This document shows, piece after piece, positions 57,518-64,000 of a stretch of 64,000 nucleotides of DNA. The position numbers and the translations under genes were made by a program. Position 1 is the stretch's first letter; every line of letters starts with the position of its first letter. Location: the NCBI RefSeq assembly GCF_026672425.1, contig NZ_JAPPRC010000006.1, forward strand, positions 806,001 to 870,000, given 5' to 3'. The notes under the pieces were generated by a model. The model saw only the letters and a list, made by a program, of their open reading frames with translations. It was not told where the DNA came from and did no database searches. This DNA is from Pannonibacter sp. SL95. Lineage in GTDB: Bacteria > Pseudomonadota > Alphaproteobacteria > Rhizobiales > Stappiaceae.

Positions 57518-58387
57518 ATGACCCCATCGACCACCCCACAACCACCACACTGGGACGCCAGCGACGTCAACTCCGTCATGGACCGCCTGCGCCGCGAGGG
57601 CACGCCTTACGCGCTTGCCACCGTGGTTCGCACCGTGTCTGTCACGGCGGCCAAGGCCGGGGCGAAGGCGGTGATCGCGCCCGATGGCACGATGCTGGCC
57701 GGCTGGATCGGCGGCGGCTGCGCCCGCGGCGCCGTGCTGAAGGCCGCGCGCGAGGCGCTGGCCGATGGCAAGACGCGGCTCATCTCGGTGCAGCCCGAGG
57801 ATCTCCTGGCCGAACAAGGTGTGGCAGCAGGGGATGAGCATCAGGGCGTACGCTATGCCCGCAACATGTGCCCGAGCCAGGGCTCGATGGATGTCTTTGT
57901 TGAACCGGTCTTGCCGCGCCCGCGTCTGGTCGTGCTGGGCGCAAGTCCGGTGGCGTTGGCTCTTGCCGATCTGGCCGGGCGTATGGGCTATGACCTCACG
58001 GTCTGTGCCGCACCGGAGGATCAGCTGGCGTTCCGACAGGCCGACGAGCGGATCGAGGGCTTTGCGCTGCCCGTGGAGGCGCCCGGCAGTCGCTATCTCG
58101 TCGTCTCGACGCAGGGACGTGGTGATCTGGCAGCACTGAAGGCAGCGCTCGCCGTCGAGGCCGAACACGTTGCCTTTGTTGGCAGCCGGCGCAAGGCGGA
58201 GGCGCTGACGCGCAAGCTGCAGGAAGATGGTATCGGATTGAACCAGATCGCCCGCCTGAAAGCGCCGGCCGGGCTTGACCTTGGGGCCATCACTCCGGAA
58301 GAGATCGCCTTGTCCGTCCTTGCGGAAATCACGCTGCTGCGCCGGCGGGGCCAGAGAGGCACCGCCCAAGACGAAGCGGCAACCTGA
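57518..58387 (+). CDS. coxF: XdhC/CoxI-family protein CoxF
   Basis: 289 residues. The N-terminal XdhC_CoxI domain (ATVVRTVSVTAAKAGAKAVIAPDGT, GWIGGGCARGAVLKAA) is followed by a Rossmann-type C-terminal domain (VVLGASPVALALADLAGRMGY, VGSRRKAEALT). Such proteins bind molybdenum cofactor and help load the terminal sulfido or copper group onto molybdenum hydroxylases. It sits 10 bases after coxE. The start is ATG 57518. Confidence 0.93.
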   Translation: MTPSTTPQPPHWDASDVNSVMDRLRREGTPYALATVVRTVSVTAAKAGAKAVIAPDGTMLAGWIGGGCARGAVLKAAREALADGKTRLISVQPEDLLAEQGVAAGDEHQGVRYARNMCPSQGSMDVFVEPVLPRPRLVVLGASPVALALADLAGRMGYDLTVCAAPEDQLAFRQADERIEGFALPVEAPGSRYLVVSTQGRGDLAALKAALAVEAEHVAFVGSRRKAEALTRKLQEDGIGLNQIARLKAPAGLDLGAITPEEIALSVLAEITLLRRRGQRGTAQDEAAT

Positions 58388-58433
58388 CCAGCAATACCGC
58401 TCCTGCAGGATCCAGAAGAGGGAAATTCACGTC

Positions 58434-58988
58434 ATGCAGATGGCCGACAGTCAACGAATTGAAGCCCCGCGTCAGAAGGTGTGGGAGGCTCTGAACGATC
58501 CGGACGTGCTCAAGGCCGCTATCCCCGGCTGCGAGGAGCTGATCAAGCATTCTGACACCGAGCTGGAAGCCAAGGTGACGCTGAAGGTCGGGCCGGTAAA
58601 GGCGACCTTCGGCGGCAAGGTAACCTTGAGCGAGCTGGATCCGCCGAAGGGCTACCGCATCGACGGCGAAGGTTCCGGCGGCGTGGCCGGCTTCGCCCGG
58701 GGCGGGGCCAAGGTCTGGCTCGAGGAAGACGGACCGGACGCCACCATCCTGCATTACGAGGTCGACGCCAATGTCGGCGGCAAGCTCGCCCAGCTTGGCG
58801 CGCGCCTGATCGATTCCACCGCCAAGCGTCTGGCGGGCGAGTTCTTCAAGAGCTTCGGCGACATCGTCGCTCCGCCGGCACCGGATGCCGAGGCGGCTGC
58901 GGAGCCGGCCGAGGGCGAGAAGAAGGGCTGGTTCGGTGGCCTGTTCGGCAAGAAGAAAGACGAACCAGCCGCCGAAGCTGACGTCTGA
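58434..58988 (+). CDS. coxG: CoxG, SRPBCC membrane-recruiting subunit
   Basis: 184 residues. The SRPBCC (START-like) domain spans about residues 1-145 (QRIEAPRQKVWEALNDPDVLKAAIPGCEEL, GPVKATFGGKVTLSELDPP). A basic tail, KKGWFGGLFGKKK, is typical of CoxG. The protein binds the enzyme at the cell membrane and carries electrons or quinone. ATG 58434 is favoured over 58440; GAGGG lies about 11 bases upstream. It is the last clear member of the cox operon. Confidence 0.94.
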   Translation: MQMADSQRIEAPRQKVWEALNDPDVLKAAIPGCEELIKHSDTELEAKVTLKVGPVKATFGGKVTLSELDPPKGYRIDGEGSGGVAGFARGGAKVWLEEDGPDATILHYEVDANVGGKLAQLGARLIDSTAKRLAGEFFKSFGDIVAPPAPDAEAAAEPAEGEKKGWFGGLFGKKKDEPAAEADV

Positions 58989-59021
58989 TTTGGGAACCGT
59001 GATCTGGAGGAGGACTGACCC

Positions 59022-59243
59022 ATGGCAAGCATGACCAACACTGCCTTTGCGCTGGCAGGGCATTCCGTCAGCACTGCATCAACAGAGACCTGGAAAGAGG
59101 CGATGGCCGATCCGTCGATCCGCCTGGCCCTTGGTACGGGTGCCATGCTGCTACTGGCCGTCGGGGCGGTGCATGCATGCTGTCTTCTGCCCTCCGTGGA
59201 GAGCTGGCATGGGCTGACGGTGCTCTGTTCGTCTGCCGGATGA
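59022..59243 (+). CDS. Small membrane protein downstream of coxG
   Basis: 73 residues, not recognised. One hydrophobic helix (LALGTGAMLLLAVGAVHACCLL, about residues 35-56) contains two adjacent cysteines and a histidine. The ATG at 59022 is preceded by GGAGGAGG, a strong site 33 bp after coxG on the same strand, so it is likely part of the operon. A role in CO oxidation is possible but unsupported by homology. Confidence 0.55.
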   Translation: MASMTNTAFALAGHSVSTASTETWKEAMADPSIRLALGTGAMLLLAVGAVHACCLLPSVESWHGLTVLCSSAG

Positions 59244-59439
59244 AGATGAAGCACCGGATTCAATGCTGCACCTTGGCCTGACAAGCGGTTGATCCGACTC
59301 CAGGAATCCAGGTGCGACCGGCAAGCTGAGGCAACACTGAAGCGTGACCGTTCAGCGATGCCTCAGCTAAACGTGATCTTCCAGTGGAACCTTGGCACTT
59401 GCAGCTTTAGGCGCACTTATCATATGCTTTCGCTCAATA

Positions 59440-59458
59440 GTGATGTTTAAAGCATCAC
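59440..59458. promoter_or_regulatory. Candidate operator before XRE-type gene
   Basis: GTGATG and CATCAC arms around TTTAAAG, a clean dyad ending 18 bp before the ATG of the small helix-turn-helix gene. This is a usual place for XRE autoregulation. Confidence 0.4.
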
Positions 59459-59476
59459 ATTGGGCGATGGTACGAC

Positions 59477-59741
59477 ATGCTCACCTCAACTCAGCTCAAG
59501 GCCGCCCGGGCTTTGCTCGGTATTGATCAGAAGACCCTGGCCGAGATGGCAGGTGTCTCTGTTCCCACGGATCCAGCGCATGGAAGCCAGCAATGGCACG
59601 GTACGCGGCGTCATCGAGACACTGACCCGCGTTGTCGAGGCACTTGAAGGTGCCGGGATCGAACTCATCGGCGAGAATGCAGCGAGCCTGTCCGGCGGAC
59701 GCGGGGTACGCCTGCGTGACCGCCCCCCGGCAGGCAGCTAA
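59477..59741 (+). pseudogene. Small XRE-family regulator with a frameshift
   Basis: The first frame from ATG 59477 gives a typical XRE start (TQLKAARALLGIDQKTLAEMAGVSV). It then loses the helix-turn-helix, which continues one frame over as PRIQRMEASNGTVRGVIETLTRVVEALEG and GVRLRDRPPAGS. Together these match the short DNA-binding proteins of about 80-90 residues common in Hyphomicrobiales. One surplus base in CCC or CGG (59564-59570) explains the break. As written the reader would not make an intact protein. A sequencing error is possible. Confidence 0.8.
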
Positions 59742-59822
59742 GCAGGTTGCTGCGGATTGACCGCTGCAGCCCCGGCCTGCGGTCAATCCCATCCAGCCTG
59801 AGCCGTGGGCCGTGAGGATACA

Positions 59823-61583
59823 ATGTCGAGTGTATCGGCCTCCCAAACGCGGCCGTCGGGCGAGCCGACGACAGCCGAACTCTTCACGCCCAAACTCGTC
59901 ACCGCCATCCGGGAAGGCTACGGCGTGGCCCGTTTCAAGGCCGATGCCATCGCCGGCCTGACGGTTGCCATCGTCGCCTTGCCGCTGTCGATGGCGATTG
60001 CAATCGCCTCCGGGGCCTCGCCCGGCGCAGGTCTGACAACCGCCATCATGGGCGGCTTCCTCGTGTCGGCGCTGGGCGGCAGCCGCTATCAGATTGGTGG
60101 CCCGGCGGGCGCGTTTATCGTGCTCGTCGCCGCCTGCATTGCACGCCACGGCATGGAGGGCCTGATCCTCGCCACGCTGATGTCTGGCGTGTTTCTCGCC
60201 CTGATCGGTGCCTTCCGGCTTGGCACCTACATCAAGTATATCCCGCATCCGGTGACGGTCGGCTTCACCGCAGGCATTGGCGTCATCATCCTGTCCAGTC
60301 AGTTCAAGGACCTGTTTGGTCTGACCCTGAGCGGACCGGAGCCAGGGCCTCTGGCGGAGAAACTGCCGGCCCTTGCTGCGGCGCTGCCAACTCTCAACGG
60401 TGTCACCCTGGCGCTGTCAGCCGGCACGATTGGTCTCATCCTGCTCCTGCGCCGCTACAGGCCGCATTGGCCAGGTCTGTTGATTGCAGTTGTGCTTGCT
60501 GCCGGTCTCACGGCCGGCCTCGACTTGCCGGTGGACACAATTGCCTCGCGGTTCGGTGGCATCCCGGCCGGCCTGCCGGCTCCCGTACTGCCAGACGTTT
60601 CGGCTGCGAAGATGCTGGCCGTCCTGCCGGAGGCAATCAGTTTCGCCCTGCTGGGGGCGATCGAGTCGCTGCTTTCGGCTGTGGTCGCTGACGGGATGAC
60701 CGGACGGCGTCACCGGTCGAACTGCGAACTAGTGGCACAGGGCATTGCCAACATCGGCTCGGCGCTGTTCGGCGGGATCTGCGTGACCGGCACCATTGCC
60801 CGCACAGCCACGAATGTCCGCGCCGGGGCAACATCACCAGTCGCCGGCATGCTGCACTCCGTGTTCCTGCTGCTGTTCCTTCTCATCGCTGCCCCGCTCG
60901 CCGGATACATCCCGCTTGCAGCGCTCGCCGGTGTGCTGGCGGTGGTGGCCTGGAACATGCTGGAGCGGCATGCCATTGGCACCATTCTCCGTAACTCTCG
61001 CGCGGACACTCTGGTCTTTGCCGCCACGTTCTTCCTGACGCTGTTCCGTGATCTGACGGAGGCGATCCTCGTCGGTGTGGCGCTCGGCGCGGCCATCTTC
61101 ATCGACCGCATGGCCAAGCTGGTGCAGGTCGAGCAGCACAAGCCGTTTGTCGGCGAGGACATTGCCGACAGGATGCAGGGGGATGACAGCGGCCTGACCT
61201 ATCTGCGCGGCGAGCGGCCTTTCGAGCCGGGCCTTGCCAGCGATCCCGATCTGGTCGTCTACCGGCTGTCCGGTGCGTTCTTCTTCGGTTCGGCCGCAAC
61301 CGTCGGGGCCGTGCTGGAACGGATTGCCGATCAGCACAGGGCGCTGGTGCTGGATTTCTCCGGCGTGGCCCTGATCGATTCTACCGCAGCCCTGACGATG
61401 ATCGGCGTTGTGCGCAAGGCATCCGGACGCAACGTGGCGCTCTATCTTGTCGGAGCGAGCCCTGCCATTCGCGGCGCGCTGGCGACCCATGGCCTGAAGG
61501 ATGGCGAAGTGCACTTCCAGCCTGATCTGGACACGGCTGTCCGCGCCGCCCGTATTGCGCTTGATGAGGCTCGCACCAGTTAA
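59823..61583 (+). CDS. SulP-family inorganic anion transporter with STAS domain
   Basis: 586 residues. Hydrophobic helices from about residue 45 carry SulP motifs (AGLTVAIVALPLSMAIAIASGASP, GSRYQIGGPAGAFIV). A cytoplasmic STAS domain (about residues 475-580) has VLDFSGVALIDSTAALTM. SulP proteins move sulfate or bicarbonate. The substrate here is not decided; no carbonic anhydrase gene is adjacent. ATG 59823 follows GAGGA; GTG 59805 is a weaker alternative. A terminator follows the stop. Confidence 0.93.
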   Translation: MSSVSASQTRPSGEPTTAELFTPKLVTAIREGYGVARFKADAIAGLTVAIVALPLSMAIAIASGASPGAGLTTAIMGGFLVSALGGSRYQIGGPAGAFIVLVAACIARHGMEGLILATLMSGVFLALIGAFRLGTYIKYIPHPVTVGFTAGIGVIILSSQFKDLFGLTLSGPEPGPLAEKLPALAAALPTLNGVTLALSAGTIGLILLLRRYRPHWPGLLIAVVLAAGLTAGLDLPVDTIASRFGGIPAGLPAPVLPDVSAAKMLAVLPEAISFALLGAIESLLSAVVADGMTGRRHRSNCELVAQGIANIGSALFGGICVTGTIARTATNVRAGATSPVAGMLHSVFLLLFLLIAAPLAGYIPLAALAGVLAVVAWNMLERHAIGTILRNSRADTLVFAATFFLTLFRDLTEAILVGVALGAAIFIDRMAKLVQVEQHKPFVGEDIADRMQGDDSGLTYLRGERPFEPGLASDPDLVVYRLSGAFFFGSAATVGAVLERIADQHRALVLDFSGVALIDSTAALTMIGVVRKASGRNVALYLVGASPAIRGALATHGLKDGEVHFQPDLDTAVRAARIALDEARTS

Positions 61584-61602
61584 GGCCAAGAGGGACAAAG
61601 CA

Positions 61603-61627
61603 AAAGCCCCGGAATGACCGGGGCTTT
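61603..61627. terminator. Shared terminator, sulP / small protein gene
   Basis: AAAGCCCCGG (61603-61612) pairs with CCGGGGCTTT (61618-61627) around AATGA. It is symmetrical, so it can stop both convergent transcripts. Confidence 0.85.
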
Positions 61628-61649
61628 CATGCTGTCCGCTTGGGATGCG

Positions 61650-61781
61650 TCAGGCTTTGCGATTGGCCTTCACCGCTTCGGCGAAGAGGCGATAGAGGCT
61701 CGACGGCAGCCAGGGCAGCCGGTCGCGGTTGTAGTCCTGCCGATGATCGATGATCAGGGCACGGGCAGTGTAGACGTTCAT
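61650..61781 (-). CDS. 43-residue small protein
   Basis: Reads MNVYTARALIIDHR, then a middle ending LPWLPSSLYRLF, and a basic tail AEAVKANRKA. No family is recognised. Support comes from a strong AGGAGA ribosome site before the ATG at 61781 and from a terminator directly after the stop on the same strand. The AT-rich stretch upstream (to about 61960) is suited to a promoter. Confidence 0.55.
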   Translation of the reverse strand: MNVYTARALIIDHRQDYNRDRLPWLPSSLYRLFAEAVKANRKA

Positions 61782-61989
61782 GGTCTTGTTCTCCTGCGTC
61801 TGGTGGTATGGGGCGCTTACGCGTTCTTCTTTCCGCTAAGGTATGTGCATTGAGTGCACATTTCAAGGCGTACCATGTGCGTTTTGCTCCGAATGTATAG
61901 ATAACTAGACCAATATGTCGGTTTCACGACATTCGACCGTCGGTTGCGGAATAAATGTGCAACGTGCATTGCCGGCTCAGGTTCATGCG

Positions 61990-62018
61990 AAAAGGGCCGG
62001 ACCCTTCGGTCCAGCCCA
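61990..62018 (-). terminator. Terminator of the cyclase gene
   Basis: Read on the minus strand, GGGCTGGACC and GGTCCGGCCC pair (one wobble) around a short loop and are followed by TTTT. Confidence 0.75.
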
Positions 62019-62043
62019 TCAGTGATGTGCGATTGCTTGTGAT

Positions 62044-63354
62044 TCAGGCGTCGCGCGGTCTGATCGGCGCGAACAGATCCATCGGTTCGGGCAGTCCGCG
62101 CAGGTTGTGGCGGCCCAGGCTTTCGACCGCGACCGTCGCCATCGCTGCAACGGCAACTGAATTGGCGACCGGCGCCGTCATGATGATGGGCTGTGCCAAC
62201 GGCTTGGTAAGGCCTTCGACCCGACTGGCCGTGTTGACCGCTGATCCGATGACCGTGAAGTCCAGCCGGTTGGCAGCACCGACATTGCCGAAGAAGACGT
62301 CTCCGACATGCAGGCCAATGCCCGATTGGAGCGGCGCCCAGCCCACGATATCGGACACCTCATCGGGCGGGTTCAAGCCCAGTTCGGTGACGGCGATCTC
62401 CGCGTCCAGCGCCGCTGCAAGGGCTGCGGTGGCGGCATTTGCTTGGTCGTAGGTGCGCTCGAGCGGGAAGACCGCCAACAGGCCATCGCCGACAAACTTC
62501 AGGACATCGCCGCCATGTTGCGTGATGGCCTCGACCAACGCCGAAAAATACGCGTTGAGGATCAGCAGCATGTCGTCTGGGGCCAGCCGGTCGGACAGAT
62601 CGGTGAAGCCGCGAAGGTCCGAGACCCAGATGACCGCTTCGATGCGGCTGCCCTTGCCGCGCTTGATGACGCCGTCGAGTACCGCCTTGCCGGCATCAGC
62701 GCCGAGATAGGTTGCGACCACATTCTGCGAGATCCGCACAGCAATGTGACGCTCGACATGCAAGGCGAGCAGGCGTAGCAGCGAGCGCAGAATCTCATGC
62801 TGCTCGGGCGAGAACCCGTCCGGGTGCCGCGTGGCGACGGTTGCGACATTGTGATAGTCGCCAGCTCCCAGGGGAATTGCGACATACTGGGTAAAGCCGG
62901 CCTGGCGCAGGTCGGCCATGATGCCGTATTGGGCAACGGTCGCGTCATCGCGCGGATCAAGCACGAGTTCCTCGCCGGTCCGGAAGACGACTGCCAGGGG
63001 ACTGCGCAGGAACGCCGGGTCCTGCAAGGCCTCCTCGCTGACCTGAACCTCGTCGCAGAACCCGTCGCCTTCGCTCCAGTTCCAGGCAAAGCCCAGCAAC
63101 TGGGGATGCAGGGTCCCGACATGCAGGCTCGCCCTGTGCAAGGGAACATCCGCAGCAACGAGATGCCAGCAGAATGCCTCGAACAGGGCATGCAATGTCG
63201 GAACCTGCCCGCCGTCTTCCAGCAGCCAACGCTCGATGTCGCGCCAGTCCTGCTTGCCCGGCACACGATCCCGGCCGCCGGATGACCGGGCCAGCAGCCG
63301 GACCATCGGCGGATAGACGCGTTCAGCAACCTTGGGCGTCTCGGGCGATTGCAC
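62044..63354 (-). CDS. Class III nucleotidyl (adenylate) cyclase with GAF-like domain
   Basis: 436 residues. The C-terminal cyclase domain (about residues 250-420) has both metal aspartates (VSDLRGFTDLS, FVGDGLLAVF), the substrate lysine (DVLKFVG) and LDFTVIGSAVNTASR with the Asp and the Asn/Arg transition-state pair. Lys plus Asp predicts ATP rather than GTP. The N-terminal 230 residues resemble a GAF-type sensor. The start is GTG 63354, six bases after AGGAAGG. It lies 34 bp downstream of the malate synthase gene and may be co-transcribed with it. Confidence 0.88.
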   Translation of the reverse strand: MQSPETPKVAERVYPPMVRLLARSSGGRDRVPGKQDWRDIERWLLEDGGQVPTLHALFEAFCWHLVAADVPLHRASLHVGTLHPQLLGFAWNWSEGDGFCDEVQVSEEALQDPAFLRSPLAVVFRTGEELVLDPRDDATVAQYGIMADLRQAGFTQYVAIPLGAGDYHNVATVATRHPDGFSPEQHEILRSLLRLLALHVERHIAVRISQNVVATYLGADAGKAVLDGVIKRGKGSRIEAVIWVSDLRGFTDLSDRLAPDDMLLILNAYFSALVEAITQHGGDVLKFVGDGLLAVFPLERTYDQANAATAALAAALDAEIAVTELGLNPPDEVSDIVGWAPLQSGIGLHVGDVFFGNVGAANRLDFTVIGSAVNTASRVEGLTKPLAQPIIMTAPVANSVAVAAMATVAVESLGRHNLRGLPEPMDLFAPIRPRDA

Positions 63355-63388
63355 TATGGACCTTCCTGTCAACGGGCACGTCGGCCGG

Positions 63389-64000
63389 TCAGTGAGCAGC
63401 GACCCCGCTGGCCTTGCGTGCCTTGCCTTCGCGCCGGCGGGCATGGAGCACGGGTTCGGTGTAGCCGTTCGGCTGGCGGGTGCCTTCAAACACCAGGTCG
63501 CAGGCGGCCCTGAAGGCGATGGAGCCGTCGAAATCGGCGGCCATCGGCTGGTACACCGGGTCGCCGGCGTTCTGGGCGTCCACCACGGCGGCCATGCGCT
63601 TCATCGTTTCCATCACCTGGGCCTCGCTGCAGACGCCGTGGCGCAGCCAGTTGGCGATGTGTTGCGAGGAGATGCGCAGGGTCGCCCGGTCTTCCATCAG
63701 ACCGACATTGTGAATGTCTGGCACCTTGGAGCAGCCGACGCCCTGATCCACCCAGCGCACCACATAGCCGAGGATGCCTTGCGCATTGTTGTCCAGCTCC
63801 GCCTGGATGTCCTCTGCCGACCAGTTCGGACGGGTGGCCACCGGGATCGACAGGATGTCTTCCAGCTTTGCCTTCGCCCGGCTGGCGAGCTCGCCCTGGC
63901 GGGCCTTCACGCTGACCTTGTGATAATGCAGCGCGTGCAGCGTCGCGGCCGTCGGGGAGGGGACCCAGGCTGTGTTGGCGCCGGCCATCGGATGGGCGAT
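63389..64000 (-). CDS. glcB: Malate synthase G (C-terminal part only)
   Basis: The gene enters from the right edge, so only about the last 203 residues are present. The segment [25 protein letters not shown] is the recognisable malate synthase G region, and [38 protein letters not shown] contains the catalytic-domain C-terminal stretch. The enzyme condenses glyoxylate and acetyl-CoA to malate, part of growth on acetate or glycolate. The catalytic residues upstream lie beyond the window. Confidence 0.95.
   Translation of the reverse strand: MAHPMAGANTAWVPSPTAATLHALHYHKVSVKARQGELASRAKAKLEDILSIPVATRPNWSAEDIQAELDNNAQGILGYVVRWVDQGVGCSKVPDIHNVGLMEDRATLRISSQHIANWLRHGVCSEAQVMETMKRMAAVVDAQNAGDPVYQPMAADFDGSIAFRAACDLVFEGTRQPNGYTEPVLHARRREGKARKASGVAAH

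Overview
The window is a high-GC chromosomal segment from an alphaproteobacterium, most likely Hyphomicrobiales. The signs are a DUF2585 membrane protein, a complete form I aerobic CO dehydrogenase operon, several 4HB/dCache chemoreceptors, an OppDF fusion and an hmgA-led homogentisate cluster. Marine CO oxidisers of the Stappia/Labrenzia type fit this gene content, but that placement is inference. Nearly all genes share one codon style. The exception is an AT-richer patch at about 40.16-40.7 kb, directly after a tRNA-Gln gene.

Layout. 0-6 kb: exported hydrolase (cut by the edge), orphan ParA ATPase, a divergent methyltransferase/LysR pair, DUF2585 protein, prfC. 6-14 kb: chemoreceptor, DUF2157/GDYXXLXY pair, rsmC-rsuA overlapping pair, a small coiled-coil protein behind a perfect 22-bp palindrome, and uup. 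14-22 kb: an oligopeptide ABC operon (binding protein, two permeases, fused double ATPase), then on the other strand an M19 dipeptidase and a GntR/FCD regulator, together suggesting peptide uptake and hydrolysis. 22-28 kb: L,D-transpeptidase, HlyIII protein, HerA-like ATPase, dCache chemoreceptor, small hypothetical. 28-35 kb: a homogentisate/aromatic catabolic cluster in two transcription units, each headed by a copy of the same 16-bp palindromic operator. 35-39.4 kb: two tail-to-tail chemoreceptors, the first broken by a single-base frameshift. 39.7-41.5 kb: tRNA-Pro, tRNA-Gln and a vapB-vapC-HEPN-like cassette. 41.8-49.5 kb: small membrane proteins, cysQ-like gene, galE, YbaK-type deacylase, a long unrecognised protein, a divergent mnmC1-like/mnmD pair, an SDR. 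49.7-59.2 kb: MHYT-LytTR regulator followed by coxMSLDEFG. 59.4-64 kb: frameshifted XRE regulator, SulP transporter, a 43-residue small protein, class III cyclase, and the C-terminal part of malate synthase G at the right edge.

How it works together. The cox cluster is the clearest system: CoxL carries the form I AYRCSFR loop, and CoxD/E/F/G are maturation and anchoring factors. The upstream regulator joins a membrane MHYT sensor to a LytTR DNA-binding domain. Just after its stop codon and before coxM lie short direct repeats spaced about two helical turns apart, a plausible LytTR target. The homogentisate cluster has hmgA and a fumarylacetoacetase-type hydrolase, but no maleylacetoacetate isomerase in the window.
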